64,000 bases of DNA from an uncultured Bacteroidales bacterium (GCA_903845055.1 CAIMWF010000084.1:20329-84328); one strand, 5' to 3'. Counted from the stretch's first letter, positions 51,585 through 62,299 are shown. The notes: generated from the letters alone by a model not told the origin. Program-made: numbers and translations.

Positions 51585-53903
51585 ATGAAGTTATACAAAG
51601 TAATCCCGGGATACCTTCTGCTCGTTTTGACCCTCACCTTCTGCCACCTGCACAGTTTTGCCCAGAATGGGTCCATTCGCGGTTTTGTTTATGAACAGGA
51701 GACCGGCGAACCGGTTCTGTTTACAAACGTTTACCTGTATAAAACCTCCATCGGCGCTCCCACCGATGCAAACGGTTATTTTGCCATTACCAAGGTTCCG
51801 GCAGGACAGTATACCCTGATGGTCACCTACGTAGGGTTTGATACGCTGAAAATGCCTTTGACCATCAAATCAAATGAGCTGGTCTCAAAAAAACTCTACC
51901 TTGTCAAATCGACAGTCCAGCTGGAAGAGATCAATATTTCCGCAGCCCGGCAGGACAAGGTAAGAGAAACGCAAACCAGTATCATCAAAATCACGCCAAA
52001 AGAGATTCAGTCCATTCCGACCATCGGAGGTCAGCCCGACCTTGCACAGTATCTTCAGATCCTGCCCGGGGTGATCTTTTCGGGCGACCAGGGAGGCCAG
52101 TTGTACATCCGCGGCGGCCCTCCCATTCAGAATAAGGTGCTTTACGACGGCATGATCATCTATAACCCCTTCCACTCCATCGGCCTGTTTTCGGTGTTTG
52201 ATGTGGATATTCTAAAAAACGTCGACGTTTATACCGGAGGCTTTGGCGCGGAATATGGCGGGCGGCTCTCCTCGGTAATGGATGTCTCTACGCGCGACGG
52301 CAATAAAAAAAGGATGGCGGGGAAATTTGATGTCAGCACTTTCGGGGCAAAGGCCCTGCTGGAGGGCCCCATCCATAAGCAAAAAAATGATGACGATGTG
52401 AGTGCAACCTTCCTGCTTTCGGTGAAAAATTCATACCTGCAGCAATCGAGTAAGATTTTTTATGACTATATTAACAAGAATGGGCTTCCGTACAACTACC
52501 TCGATATTTACGGGAAAGTTGCCATCAACACCCCTAACGGCAGCAAGGTGAACATCTTCGGGTTTGATTTTACCGACAAGGTTCATTATTCGGTACTGAA
52601 CGACTATAACTGGCAGGCATTGGGCGGTGGTCTGAATTTTCTTGCCATCCCTGACAAAAGTTCCGTTCTGATCGAGGGGAATTTCGCCTATTCCTATTAC
52701 AAGGTCCTGATGGAGGTCAAGAATGAATCGCCGCGATCAAGCTCGATCGCCGGTTTCAACGGCGGCCTCAACTTTACCTACTTTTTCGGGCGCGATGCGC
52801 TGAAGTACGGGCTGGAACTGTCGGGGTACAAAACAACCCTTGATTTTGTCAACAGCGTCAACCGCCAGATCGGCGGTGATCCACAGAGTTCGACTGAAGC
52901 TTCTGTATATATAAAATATAAATGGATGCCGGGAAAATTCATCATCGAGCCAGGTCTGCGGTTACAGTATTACGGCTCCTTATCAGCTGCTTCATTAGAG
53001 CCAAGGCTTGCAGTCAAGTATAACATTGCCAAGAATTTCCGGCTTAAAATGGCAGGGGGCATGTATTCTCAGAACCTCCTGAGCACCACCTACGACAAAG
53101 ATGTAGTGAACCTTTTTTACGGCTTCGTTACAAGCCCGACCAATCTTCCCTCCGAATTCAACGGGAAAAAGATCAGCACGCGCTACCAACGTTGTACCCA
53201 GGGAGTTTTCGGTTTTGAATGGGATATCCGTCAGAACCTGTCGGTGAACATCGAAGGGTACTATAAATACTATCCGCAGCTTTACAGTCTGAACAGGAAT
53301 AAACTGTACGACGACACACCTGCCAATGCCGATATCCCCGATTATTATAAGAAGGATTATGTTTATGAAACCGGGGACGCCGAAGGAATTGATTTTTCAG
53401 TCAAATACGACTGGAAAAAGATCCATTTCTGGGTCACCTATTCGTATGGGTTCATTCACCGCAGCGATGGCTACAACAATTATGTACCGCCTTACGACCG
53501 GAGGCACAACCTCAACATTGTCTCCACCTTCAACTGGGGCAAAAAACTGGGCTGGGAATTTGATGTCAGGTACAATTTCGGCTCAGGGTTTCCCTTTACG
53601 CAAACACAGGGATTTTATGAGCAGGTCACCTTCGAGAACATGGGAGTCGACCCCGGTACCACAAACGGTAAACTGGGCATCCTCTACGCCGATTATAACA
53701 AGGGTCGCCTGCCCTATTACAGCCGTCTCGACCTAAACCTGAAAAAGATCTTCTTCCTGGGTAAAACCACAAAACTTGAAATCAACGGAAGCGTTACCAA
53801 TGCACTGAATCAGCAAAACATCTTCTACTTCGACCGGGTTTCCTACACCCGTGTCGACCAGATGCCGTTGATGCCCAGCCTCGGAATCAGCTTCAGTTTC
53901 TAA
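51585..53903 (+). CDS. TonB-dependent receptor with CarboxypepD-like N-terminal domain
   Basis: 772 residues, signal peptide ending in LHSFAQ. Carboxypeptidase-like domain (GSIRGFVYEQETGEPVLFTNV, DANGYFAITKVPAGQYTLMVTYVGFDT), then a plug (TPKEIQSIPTIGGQPDLAQYLQ, LPGVIFSGDQGGQLYIRGG, NKVLYDGMIIYNPFHSIGLFSV, GGFGAEYGGRLSSVMDVSTRDG) and a barrel finishing SLGISFSF. The DLAQYLQxLPGV and IRGG features mark a Bacteroidota TonB receptor subtype of unknown ligand. Followed 10 bases later by deoC on the same strand, probably cotranscribed. Confidence 0.92.
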   Translation: MKLYKVIPGYLLLVLTLTFCHLHSFAQNGSIRGFVYEQETGEPVLFTNVYLYKTSIGAPTDANGYFAITKVPAGQYTLMVTYVGFDTLKMPLTIKSNELVSKKLYLVKSTVQLEEINISAARQDKVRETQTSIIKITPKEIQSIPTIGGQPDLAQYLQILPGVIFSGDQGGQLYIRGGPPIQNKVLYDGMIIYNPFHSIGLFSVFDVDILKNVDVYTGGFGAEYGGRLSSVMDVSTRDGNKKRMAGKFDVSTFGAKALLEGPIHKQKNDDDVSATFLLSVKNSYLQQSSKIFYDYINKNGLPYNYLDIYGKVAINTPNGSKVNIFGFDFTDKVHYSVLNDYNWQALGGGLNFLAIPDKSSVLIEGNFAYSYYKVLMEVKNESPRSSSIAGFNGGLNFTYFFGRDALKYGLELSGYKTTLDFVNSVNRQIGGDPQSSTEASVYIKYKWMPGKFIIEPGLRLQYYGSLSAASLEPRLAVKYNIAKNFRLKMAGGMYSQNLLSTTYDKDVVNLFYGFVTSPTNLPSEFNGKKISTRYQRCTQGVFGFEWDIRQNLSVNIEGYYKYYPQLYSLNRNKLYDDTPANADIPDYYKKDYVYETGDAEGIDFSVKYDWKKIHFWVTYSYGFIHRSDGYNNYVPPYDRRHNLNIVSTFNWGKKLGWEFDVRYNFGSGFPFTQTQGFYEQVTFENMGVDPGTTNGKLGILYADYNKGRLPYYSRLDLNLKKIFFLGKTTKLEINGSVTNALNQQNIFYFDRVSYTRVDQMPLMPSLGISFSF

Positions 53904-53912
53904 TCGTCCGTA

Positions 53913-54761
53913 ATGATATACTCTTTTTCGCTCCTCTCCGGCATTGCCTTTGACAGTATCGGGGATGATCTCCGGATGATGCTGGCAAAAAGGCCTGCAA
54001 TGGCCGACAGTATAACCGGCCTGAGACAGGTTTTTGCATGCATGGATTTTACCTCACTTGACGGTGCCGACAACAATGAAACCATCCGGACCCTTTGCGA
54101 AAAAGCGATTGCCTTCGGGGAAAAGGGACTTCCATACCCCGCCACCGTATGCATTTATCCTCCGTTTATCGCAACTGCAAAGAATGCCCTGAAAGGGACG
54201 CCCATCAGGATCGCGGTGACCGCCGCGGCATTTCCCAGCGGACAGATGCCGCTCCCGGTAAAACTCGAGGAGATCAGGTACGCTGTTGGCGAAGGGGCCG
54301 ATGAGATCGATGTCGTAATCTCCCGCGGGACCTTCCTTTCAAAGGAATACCACCGGGTGTATCGCGAACTGGATGCCATGCGCGACCTCACCAGGACGAA
54401 CATTCTGAAAGTGATCCTCGAAACCGGCGAACTGGGAACCCCTGAAAACATTGCCAAAGCAAGTGAGATCGCCATCGAAGCCGGTGCCGATTTCATCAAG
54501 ACCAGCACCGGGAAAATAACCCCGGCCGCCACCGAGGAGGCTGTATCTGTCATGCTGCAGGTTATTCTCAATCATTACCGGAAAACCGGCAGGAAAATAG
54601 GGATTAAACCGGCCGGGGGTATCTCCGAACCTGAAAAGGCACTCAACTACTACTGGCTGGTGAATGAAATTTTAGGAGAATCCTGGCTGAAACCCGAATT
54701 GTTCCGCATCGGAGCAAGCCGGCTTGCCGACCGTATCATTGATTATCTGCAACCATTATGA
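53913..54761 (+). CDS. deoC: Deoxyribose-phosphate aldolase
   Basis: 282 residues, class I aldolase splitting deoxyribose 5-phosphate into glyceraldehyde 3-phosphate and acetaldehyde. Schiff-base Lys196 in DFIKTSTGK, the assisting Lys in GIKPAGGIS, and the Asp in DEIDVVIS are present. The MIYSFSL start and the INxxxFDF-like N-terminal variation are typical of Bacteroidota DeoC. The last codons overlap the start of the next gene (ATGA). Confidence 0.95.
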   Translation: MIYSFSLLSGIAFDSIGDDLRMMLAKRPAMADSITGLRQVFACMDFTSLDGADNNETIRTLCEKAIAFGEKGLPYPATVCIYPPFIATAKNALKGTPIRIAVTAAAFPSGQMPLPVKLEEIRYAVGEGADEIDVVISRGTFLSKEYHRVYRELDAMRDLTRTNILKVILETGELGTPENIAKASEIAIEAGADFIKTSTGKITPAATEEAVSVMLQVILNHYRKTGRKIGIKPAGGISEPEKALNYYWLVNEILGESWLKPELFRIGASRLADRIIDYLQPL

Positions 54762-55174
54762 AGCTGATCAGAAAGGTTACCGCGATGTCATTGTTCGCAA
54801 TGGTTATTGCAATGTCCGGCTGTGTAAAGGACTCATCATCTACCCCCGACACAGGCGCCACCCGCGATTCCTTCCTGGGGAACTGGAACGTCAGCGAATC
54901 GTATACCAAACTTACCTACGAGGTAACCATCGTTGCCGACCCGAATTCAGCCAACGGCGTGCTGATGGTCGGCTTTGCGAATACCCTTCCCGCAGGGCCA
55001 TCTGCAGGTGCAGAGGTTTCAGGTGCCAGGATCACCCTGGATGCCAACCAGGTGATCGACGGGCTTAAACTCAACGGGGGCGGGGTGTTGTCGGGCAAAA
55101 CCATCACCTGGAACTACACCATCGATGATGGTGCGACCCTCCTCCATGCCGTGGCGATTTACACGAAAAAATAG
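54758..55174 (+). CDS. Small lipoprotein, unknown function
   Basis: 138 residues. Signal with lipobox MSGC, lipid Cys22, followed by a Ser/Asp/Thr linker. The remaining 100 residues contain SFLGNWNVSESY, a start resembling lipocalin-like or calycin domains of Bacteroidota lipoproteins, and mostly beta predicted texture. Start overlaps the deoC stop by four bases. Its TAG stop abuts the stop of the convergent gene with no bases between. Confidence 0.8.
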   Translation: MKLIRKVTAMSLFAMVIAMSGCVKDSSSTPDTGATRDSFLGNWNVSESYTKLTYEVTIVADPNSANGVLMVGFANTLPAGPSAGAEVSGARITLDANQVIDGLKLNGGGVLSGKTITWNYTIDDGATLLHAVAIYTKK

Positions 55175-55555
55175 TTAACGGCCCGGGTGGAACATCTTCT
55201 GGCGGGTCTCCAGTTCCATGATCACCTTGTCGTACATCCTGGTCAGTTTCGCGGGGTTCTGCCTGTAAAACTTAAGGTTCATGTCGTACCGCTCCCTGCT
55301 GATGTGGTATTTGGTGAAGATGCCCCGGTAGTAAAGATCGGGTTTCCCCGGAGTTTCATGATTTTCGTTGCGTTCCATAAGCAATGCGGCCTCAACGATA
55401 TGAACATCGGCCAGGATGTGAACCATCCGGTCGGAGGATATCAGCGAATCGGCTGGCATGGCCACTTCCGTAGAAGGAATATCCTTTTTTTCACCACACG
55501 AAACCAGGAGCAGGCAAAAGACGACGGCTAACCAGTATGACCAGGCACGGTTCAT
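55175..55555 (-). CDS. DUF4296-family lipoprotein
   Basis: 126 residues with lipobox LLVSC (lipid Cys20). The MVHILADVHIVEAALL and YHISRERYDMNLKFYRQNP segments fit DUF4296, small Bacteroidota lipoproteins of unknown role. Its ATG overlaps the stop of the OmpH-like gene (ATGA), so the pair is translationally coupled. It ends flush with the convergent lipoprotein gene. Confidence 0.87.
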   Translation of the reverse strand: MNRAWSYWLAVVFCLLLVSCGEKKDIPSTEVAMPADSLISSDRMVHILADVHIVEAALLMERNENHETPGKPDLYYRGIFTKYHISRERYDMNLKFYRQNPAKLTRMYDKVIMELETRQKMFHPGR

Positions 55556-56262
55556 TTCTTGCGCTGCTGGTATTCGGCGTTCAGCACCTCCATGACCGAC
55601 CGGGTGATGTCGAGCGTGTCGTTGGCAATCAGGATTTCACCCCCGGTCTTGTATCCCAGGATATAATCGAAACGGTACTGCCGGTTGAATCTTTTTAAAA
55701 AGGTGGTGACACTGTCGACCAACTTCATATTCATATTCATCTCCTGGTCGGCAATCTGTTGTGTGAAACGTTGCTTTTTCTGGTCAAGCAGGGTGCTTTT
55801 CTGCATCAGCTTTTCATAGGCTTCCTTGCCCTTTTCCTCCGAAATCGCCCCTGCCGACACCTGGCGCTGAAACTCGGCACCCTCCTTTTCGAGGGCCGAC
55901 TGTTCAGCAAGCAAATCCGACTGCAGCTTTTTGCTGGTGCTTTCAAGGTCGTGACGCAATATTTTTACATAGTCATAGTGGGCGTTCAGGCTGTCGAGAT
56001 TGACATAAACCACCGAGATCGCCTTGCCGGATGCCTTCTGAATGGTAAGCGGAACGCTCATTTCATGAGGTTTGCGGCTGTTGAAGAACAGCACATACAA
56101 TACAATGAGTCCGGCAAGCAGCACCAGGCCGAGGAGGGTGTTGAAATTGAAACTGAAAAAAGGTGGTTTTGAAACCTCCTTTAATGGGTTGCCGGGTTGT
56201 ACCGGGATAAAATTATCCGCGACCTCATTTATCTGAGGTGTTCCAGTGAATTCTTCTTGCAT
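55552..56262 (-). CDS. OmpH/Skp-like envelope protein with N-terminal membrane anchor
   Basis: 236 residues. Unlike secreted Skp, it has a polar 35-residue N-terminus followed by one transmembrane helix (about 42-62, LLGLVLLAGLIVLYVLFF). The periplasmic part starts with SVVYVNLDSLNAHYDYVK, continues as a charged coiled coil (about 90-170) and ends VMEVLNAEYQQRKK, as in OmpH/Skp proteins. Skp chaperones outer-membrane proteins; an anchored variant would be fixed to the inner membrane. recQ starts 10 bases upstream, and DUF4296 overlaps downstream. Confidence 0.85.
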   Translation of the reverse strand: MQEEFTGTPQINEVADNFIPVQPGNPLKEVSKPPFFSFNFNTLLGLVLLAGLIVLYVLFFNSRKPHEMSVPLTIQKASGKAISVVYVNLDSLNAHYDYVKILRHDLESTSKKLQSDLLAEQSALEKEGAEFQRQVSAGAISEEKGKEAYEKLMQKSTLLDQKKQRFTQQIADQEMNMNMKLVDSVTTFLKRFNRQYRFDYILGYKTGGEILIANDTLDITRSVMEVLNAEYQQRKK

Positions 56263-56272
56263 GGTATGTTGT

Positions 56273-58474
56273 TTAATTTCCTAATTCCGACATGAATTTG
56301 ATGCGCAACAACCTGATTTCCTCCTCGGTAAATTCATCCTCGCCCAGTTCCTTCATTGCATCTTCGATGGAGTCGGATTCTGCTTTGCGGAAGTATTCGA
56401 AAATCTCTTCCTGGTGGTATGGATCAACGAATTCGTCGATATAATAGTTGATGTCTATTTTGGTGCCCGAGCCAACAATGCTTTCAATCTCGGTGAGCAG
56501 CTCGTCGAAACTCAGGTTTTTTGCGAGTGCAATGTCCTCCAGTGCCACCTTGCGGTCGATGCTCTGGATGATGAATACTTTGATCCCTGATTTGTTGATT
56601 ACCGATTTGACCACCATGTCCATAGGCCTGATAATCTCGTTTTCCTCGACATACTCCTTGATCAGTTCGAGGAATGGTTTTCCGTACTTCAGGGCTTTGC
56701 CTGAACCGACGCCCGTAATCTGGCGGAGTTCGTCCACCGTAACCGGGTACTGGATGGCCATATCCTCCAGCGAAGGATCCTGGAAAATCACAAACGGGGG
56801 GAGCTTCTCCTTTCGGGCAATTTCCTTGCGAAGGTCTTTCAGCAGGGCGAACAGCGTTTTATCCGCGGTGCTGCTTTTTGATCCCAGGGCTTCGAAAAGT
56901 TCCTCTTCCTCGGGATTTTCAAAGTCATGATCATCAACCAGCATGACGGAATGGGGGCTTTTCAGGAATTGCAGTCCTTCAGGGCTGATCTTCAGCAACC
57001 CGTAATTTTCAATGTCCTTGGTGAGCAGTCGTTCGATCAGCGTTTGACGGATAACCGCATTCCAGAATTTTTCGTCATGTTCGGCACCCTTGCCGAAGAC
57101 ATCGAGCTTGTTGTGTTTGTATGACTTGATGGTGGCGGCACTCTTCCCGAGGATGATGTTGATGATGTGTTTGTTCTTGAATTGTTGCTTGACCGCTATT
57201 ACAGTTTCAAGGACAAGTTTCACATATTGCTTGCCTTCAAATTTTTTCTTTGGATGCATGCAGTTGTCGCAGTTCTGACAATTATCTTCCGTGTATATCT
57301 CTCCGAAATAGTGTAACAGTTGCTTGCGCCGGCACACTGAGGATTCACTGTATGAAACGGTTTCCATCAGCAATTGCTTTGCTATTTCCTGCTCGGCCAC
57401 CGCTTTTCCCTTCAGGAACTTCTCAAGTTTCTGAATGTCATCGTAACTGTAAAAGGCAATGCAATTTCCCTCCCCGTCGTCGCGGCCGCTGCGGCCGGTT
57501 TCCTGGTAATAACCCTCGAGGCTTTTTGGCATGTCGTAATGGATGACAAACCTCACGTCGGGTTTGTCGATCCCCATGCCAAAAGCAATGGTGGCTACGA
57601 TCACATCCACCTCCTCCATCAGGAATTTATCCTGGTTCTGACGCCTGGTGGAAGCATCCAGTCCCGCATGATAAGGCAGGGCTTTGATCCCGTTCACGAC
57701 GAAACTCTCGGCCATCTCCTCAACTTTCTTGCGGCTGAGGCAATAGACGATGCCCGACTTGCCCGCGTGCTGTTTGATGAACTTGATGATGTCCTTGGTT
57801 ACATTTTTGGTTTTGGCCCTTACCTCATAGTACAGGTTGGGCCGGTTGAAGGAGGAGAGGAATACCGAGGCATCCATCATGTTGAGGTTCTTCTGGATAT
57901 CCTGCTGAACCTTCGGCGTGGCCGTTGCCGTCAGGGCAATGACCGGCACCTTCTGTCCGATGGCATCAATGATGGGCCGCAGGCGCCGGTATTCGGGGCG
58001 AAAATCATGGCCCCATTCCGAAATGCAGTGCGCTTCATCGATGGCATAAAATGAGATCTGGATATTCTGCAGAAATTCGATGTTTTCCTCTTTGGTGATG
58101 GTTTCAGGGGCTACATACAACAGCTTGGTCATCCCATCCGTAATATCCTGTTTTACCTGCGTGATCTCCTGCTTTGTCAGTGAAGAATTCATGAAATGCG
58201 CCACATTGTTTTCCGTTCCGAAACTGCGGATGGAATCCACCTGGTTTTTCATCAGTGCGATGAGAGGGGATACGATGATCGCCGTTCCGGGCTTCATCAG
58301 GGCAGGCAACTGGTAGCACAGCGACTTCCCTCCCCCGGTGGGCATGATGACAAAGGTATCGTTATTGGCAAGTACACTCCGTATAATGGCCTCCTGGTTA
58401 CCCTTAAAGCTATCATAGCCAAACACTTTCTTCAATACTTCAAATAGCTGGTGCTCGTCCTTGTTGGCCGCCAT
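56273..58474 (-). CDS. recQ: ATP-dependent DNA helicase RecQ
   Basis: 733 residues. Helicase motifs MPTGGGKSLCYQLPAL (motif I), DEAHCISEWGHDFRPEYR (motif II), GIVYCLSRKKVEE and QETGRSGRDDGEG (motif VI) occur in order. Zn-binding Cys residues follow (CRRKQLLHYF, then CQNCDNC), then an RQC winged helix and an HRDC domain near residue 520-610 (AIQYPVTVDELRQITGVGSGKALKYG). An extra C-terminal extension of about 100 residues is longer than in E. coli RecQ. Unwinds DNA during recombination and replication repair. A -7 box at 58547-58554 lies 73 bases upstream. Confidence 0.95.
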   Translation of the reverse strand: MAANKDEHQLFEVLKKVFGYDSFKGNQEAIIRSVLANNDTFVIMPTGGGKSLCYQLPALMKPGTAIIVSPLIALMKNQVDSIRSFGTENNVAHFMNSSLTKQEITQVKQDITDGMTKLLYVAPETITKEENIEFLQNIQISFYAIDEAHCISEWGHDFRPEYRRLRPIIDAIGQKVPVIALTATATPKVQQDIQKNLNMMDASVFLSSFNRPNLYYEVRAKTKNVTKDIIKFIKQHAGKSGIVYCLSRKKVEEMAESFVVNGIKALPYHAGLDASTRRQNQDKFLMEEVDVIVATIAFGMGIDKPDVRFVIHYDMPKSLEGYYQETGRSGRDDGEGNCIAFYSYDDIQKLEKFLKGKAVAEQEIAKQLLMETVSYSESSVCRRKQLLHYFGEIYTEDNCQNCDNCMHPKKKFEGKQYVKLVLETVIAVKQQFKNKHIINIILGKSAATIKSYKHNKLDVFGKGAEHDEKFWNAVIRQTLIERLLTKDIENYGLLKISPEGLQFLKSPHSVMLVDDHDFENPEEEELFEALGSKSSTADKTLFALLKDLRKEIARKEKLPPFVIFQDPSLEDMAIQYPVTVDELRQITGVGSGKALKYGKPFLELIKEYVEENEIIRPMDMVVKSVINKSGIKVFIIQSIDRKVALEDIALAKNLSFDELLTEIESIVGSGTKIDINYYIDEFVDPYHQEEIFEYFRKAESDSIEDAMKELGEDEFTEEEIRLLRIKFMSELGN

Positions 58475-58546
58475 TTTTTAACTTAGATTTATTTTAATAC
58501 TTTTGTTCAGGGCAATCTTTTTGTCACATTTTCCTGCGCCTATATA

Positions 58547-58554
58547 CAAATGTA
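58547..58554 (-). promoter_or_regulatory. -7 promoter box for recQ
   Basis: TACATTTG on the minus strand, exact TAnnTTTG match, in the divergent gap between recQ and kdsD. Confidence 0.45.
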
Positions 58555-58610
58555 AGTATAAACGTGTGGAATAAACAAATATTTAAAAAAAAAATTGTGC
58601 AGTGAAAAAA

Positions 58611-59567
58611 ATGAAATCGTTAAAAACAATTGCAATCACTACCATACAGGATGAAGCGGCTGCGATAGCAAATTTAGTAAACTTTGTTGATTCCGATTTT
58701 TTAAGTTGTGTCGATCTGATTCTTCATACCAGGGGTCGCGTGATCGTCACCGGTATCGGTAAAAGTGCCATCATCGGGCAAAAGATTGTTGCTACTTTCA
58801 ATTCAACCGGTACACCGGCAACATTCCTGCATGCAGCCGACGCCATCCATGGGGACATCGGGACCATCCAGAAAGATGATGTTGTTTTATGCCTTTCAAA
58901 AAGCGGGGAAACCCCCGAAATAAAGATCCTGGTCCCCCTGTTGAAAGAGTACGGCAGTTCGCTGGTTGCCATTGTCGGGAACCGTTCGTCATACCTGGCA
59001 AAACAGGCAAATCTTATCGTCGATACCACGGTCGCCAGGGAGGCCTGCCCGAACAACCTCGCCCCTACCTCAAGTACTACCGCGCAGATGGTCATGGGCG
59101 ACGCCCTGGCAGTGTGCCTGCTCGAAGCCCGCGGTTTTACCCCGGGCGATTTTGCGCGGCTACATCCCGGCGGCGCCATCGGCAAGCAGCTTTACCTGAA
59201 GGTAAGCGACATATACCTCAACAACCAGGTACCCGGGGTGAACCATGACGACGATGTTAAAAAGATAATCTATGAAATATCCTCGAAAAGGCTTGGAGCC
59301 ACTGCAGTGCTCCAAGCAGGCAAACTTTTGGGGATCATTACCGACGGGGATCTGAGAAGGATGCTTGAAAAGAACACCGACATCAGCATCCTGAAGGCAA
59401 CTGACATCATGTCGGCAAACCCGCAGACCATCGCGCCCGACACCTTACTGGTCAACGCATTGAGCATCATGCGGCAGAACAACATCACCCAGTTGCTCGT
59501 TGTTGAGAAAAACACATACAAAGGGGTCATTCACCTGCATGACATCCTGCGCGAAGGCATCCTCTGA
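58611..59567 (+). CDS. kdsD: Arabinose-5-phosphate isomerase (KdsD/KpsF type)
   Basis: 318 residues from the ATG at 58611; a GTG at 58602 in the same frame would add three residues. A SIS domain (VTGIGKSAIIGQK, LSKSGETPEIKIL, LAPTSSTTAQMVMGDALA, FARLHPGGAIG) is followed by two CBS domains (GATAVLQAGKLLGIITDGDLRRML and NNITQLLVVEKNTYKGVIHLHDIL). It interconverts ribulose 5-phosphate and arabinose 5-phosphate, the first step to Kdo and so to LPS. Divergent from recQ, an arrangement common in Bacteroidota. Confidence 0.95.
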   Translation: MKSLKTIAITTIQDEAAAIANLVNFVDSDFLSCVDLILHTRGRVIVTGIGKSAIIGQKIVATFNSTGTPATFLHAADAIHGDIGTIQKDDVVLCLSKSGETPEIKILVPLLKEYGSSLVAIVGNRSSYLAKQANLIVDTTVAREACPNNLAPTSSTTAQMVMGDALAVCLLEARGFTPGDFARLHPGGAIGKQLYLKVSDIYLNNQVPGVNHDDDVKKIIYEISSKRLGATAVLQAGKLLGIITDGDLRRMLEKNTDISILKATDIMSANPQTIAPDTLLVNALSIMRQNNITQLLVVEKNTYKGVIHLHDILREGIL

Positions 59568-59775
59568 AAACAGGGGATGGTATCCGGTACCCTCCTGGTT
59601 GCCAGTATTCCCGGGCCCATAGCATAAAACCGGCATGAATGGGTTGGGATGGATTGAACCTGGGAAATTTTTCATTTTTATCATCGTTAATATGATGGGT
59701 TGAATGCTGACCGAACCTGAACCAGGGAACAGACCTATGATAAAAGTTCCCACCTTTGCGCCATATAAACGTAGA

Positions 59776-62259
59776 ATGCGGCTGATTTTTTTGCTGATTT
59801 CGTTCCTTTTTCTTTCTTTCCCGGTCATCTCCTTCAGCCAGGGCACCAAGATCATGGGATCGGTGCACGACGGGAAGACGGGCGAAGCGATTCCTTTTGT
59901 CAACGTTGTTGTTCCCGGTACGACGATCGGGACCCTCACCGACTTTAACGGGAACTATGCGCTGGAATTCAGGCAGAAATGCGATTCGGTCACCGCCTTC
60001 CTCATTGGTTACAACCGCATTACCAGGAAGATCCTTAACAACCAGTTCCAGACCGTCGATTTTGAATTGATCCCCGAAAATCTTGACCTTCCCGAGGTCA
60101 CCATCACCTACCAGGGAAACCCGGCCGAAGTCCTGCTCAGGAAGGTGATCCGGAACAAAAACCGGAATGCTCTTCAGTCGTTTGAATCGTACCAGTACGA
60201 AGCCTACACCAAGATTGAACTGGATGCCAACAACATCACCGACCGGTTTAAGAACAATAAACTGTTAACCAGGTTCAACTTCGTATGGAATTACATTGAC
60301 ACCTCCACGATGGGGGGCAAATCGTACCTCCCGGTATTCATTACCGAAACCATGTCGGACATTTACTTCCGCAAGTCGCCAAGGTTGCGAAAGGAGATTA
60401 TCACGGCCTCGTCCATTTCAGGCCTGCACAATACAAGTGTATCGCAATTCCTCGGGAACCTGTCGGAACAGGTTGACATTTACAAAAATTTCATCCCCCT
60501 TTTCGAGAAGAATTTTGTCAGCCCGGTCGCTGATTTCGCCATCGATTATTACAAATTCTACCTGGTCGACAGTGCATTCGTCGGCAACAGGTGGTGCTAC
60601 CATGTCATGTTCAAGCCGCGACGGAAGCAGGAACTGACCTTTACGGGAAATCTCTGGATCAACGACACCTCATTTGCCATCAAAAAATTCAGGATGAGCA
60701 TCGCCGGCGATGCCAACGTAAATTTCATCAACGACCTTGAAGTAGAGCAGGAATTCGAATGGACCAACAACCTTTTCTGGATGCTCACCATCGACAAGCT
60801 GAACGCTGATTTCAACGTACTCGACAATGCGAAGAAAACCATTGGTTTCTTTGGCCACCGTTCGACAACATACCGCAAGTTCCAGTTTGATATCCCGGAG
60901 AATAAAAAATTCTTCCGGGTACCCACCGATGTATTCATCGAACCGGATGCCAGCGACAAGCCCAGGGAGTATTGGGATGAAGCCCGTCCCGAAAAACTCA
61001 CGGAAAAGGAAAAGGGGATTTATGTCATGGTTGACTCGGTTAAATCAATGCCCCTTTTCCGGACATACACCGATATCATTTACGCAGTTTTTGTTGGTTA
61101 CCTGAGCTGGGGAAAGGTAGAACTGGGGCCCTATTTCAAAATGTTCAGTTACAATTCAATTGAAGGCTACCGTCTCCGGTTCGGCCTGCGAACGTCGAAT
61201 TCGTGGAGCAAAAAAGTGCAGTTGGAGGGGTACGGGGCCTATGGAACTTTCGACCAACGCTTTAAATACGAGGCCGATGTACTCTGGATGCTGAGCAAAA
61301 ACCCCCGGAGGGATCTTTCGGCAAGTTATAAATACGATGTTGAACAACTTGGTGCAAGCGCTACGGCCTTTTCAAGTGACAACATCCTCTCCTCCCTGTT
61401 TTACCGCGGGCCCAACAACAAGCTGACCATGGTGCGCGACTACCACCTCGCCTATGAACACGAATGGTATACAGGGTTCATAAACCGCATCCACCTGGTC
61501 CACCGTGAAGTTTTCCCGCTGGGCTCTACCGAATTTGTCGTCTTTCCGAAGGACAGGCAGACACCGCAATATATGAGCTCCATTTTCACCTCCGAAATCC
61601 AGGTCGATTTCAGGTTTTCCTTTCGCGAACGGTTCATTGCCGCCGAATTCGACCGTGTAACCCTCAGCTCTGTCTATCCGATCATCCAGCTGAGATACTC
61701 TTACGGGATCCCGCACCTGCTGAAAAGCGATTTTGAGTATCATAAGCTGGAACTTGGGGTTTCAGAATGGTTTAACTTCGCCACCATCGGGTGGTCGAAA
61801 TATATCATCAATGCTGGTAAAACATGGGGAACCCTCCCCTACCCGCTTTTGAAAATACACGATGGCAACCAGTCATTCTTTTACGACGACAACTCTTCGA
61901 ACCTCATGAATTATTATGAATTTATCAGCGATACCTGGATCAGGGCTTCCTATATTCACCATTTCGGGGGACTTTTATTCAACAAGATCCCCATTTTGCG
62001 TAAACTCAAGTGGCGGGAAGTCGGCCATATCAGCTGTGTGTACGGAACCCTGACCGCGAAAAACAAAGATTATTCACTCTTCCCCGGCTCCCTGCGGTCG
62101 TTTGCCTCCCAACCCTACATTGAGGGCGGTGCGGGTATTGAAAACATCTTTAAGATATTCAGGATCGATGCCATCTGGCGCATGACACACCTGAACGACC
62201 CGGGAAACCCGAATGTGCCCAATTTCGGAATTTTCGTTTCGCTATTCTTTTCTTTCTAA
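59776..62259 (+). CDS. DUF5686-family outer-membrane protein with CarboxypepD-like domain
   Basis: 827 residues from the ATG at 59776; the extension upstream lacks a signal-like start. Signal peptide ends at FSQ near residue 22. A carboxypeptidase-like domain ([22 protein letters not shown]) is followed by [24 protein letters not shown], the DUF5686 hallmark, and a long beta-barrel-like C-terminal region ending in [14 protein letters not shown]. Such proteins are predicted outer-membrane barrels of unknown role in Bacteroidota. A near-consensus -7 box (CACCTTTG) lies about 20 bases upstream. The 208-base gap after kdsD shows no gene. Confidence 0.88.
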   Translation: MRLIFLLISFLFLSFPVISFSQGTKIMGSVHDGKTGEAIPFVNVVVPGTTIGTLTDFNGNYALEFRQKCDSVTAFLIGYNRITRKILNNQFQTVDFELIPENLDLPEVTITYQGNPAEVLLRKVIRNKNRNALQSFESYQYEAYTKIELDANNITDRFKNNKLLTRFNFVWNYIDTSTMGGKSYLPVFITETMSDIYFRKSPRLRKEIITASSISGLHNTSVSQFLGNLSEQVDIYKNFIPLFEKNFVSPVADFAIDYYKFYLVDSAFVGNRWCYHVMFKPRRKQELTFTGNLWINDTSFAIKKFRMSIAGDANVNFINDLEVEQEFEWTNNLFWMLTIDKLNADFNVLDNAKKTIGFFGHRSTTYRKFQFDIPENKKFFRVPTDVFIEPDASDKPREYWDEARPEKLTEKEKGIYVMVDSVKSMPLFRTYTDIIYAVFVGYLSWGKVELGPYFKMFSYNSIEGYRLRFGLRTSNSWSKKVQLEGYGAYGTFDQRFKYEADVLWMLSKNPRRDLSASYKYDVEQLGASATAFSSDNILSSLFYRGPNNKLTMVRDYHLAYEHEWYTGFINRIHLVHREVFPLGSTEFVVFPKDRQTPQYMSSIFTSEIQVDFRFSFRERFIAAEFDRVTLSSVYPIIQLRYSYGIPHLLKSDFEYHKLELGVSEWFNFATIGWSKYIINAGKTWGTLPYPLLKIHDGNQSFFYDDNSSNLMNYYEFISDTWIRASYIHHFGGLLFNKIPILRKLKWREVGHISCVYGTLTAKNKDYSLFPGSLRSFASQPYIEGGAGIENIFKIFRIDAIWRMTHLNDPGNPNVPNFGIFVSLFFSF

Positions 62260-62264
62260 TTTTG
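62257..62264 (+). promoter_or_regulatory. -7 promoter box for lptB, overlapping the upstream stop codon
   Basis: TAATTTTG, exact consensus. Its first three bases are the TAA stop of the DUF5686 gene, 36 bases before the lptB ATG. Confidence 0.5.
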
Positions 62265-62299
62265 CAAAAGGGCAACGCCCCCGGCATAAAACGAACTGC

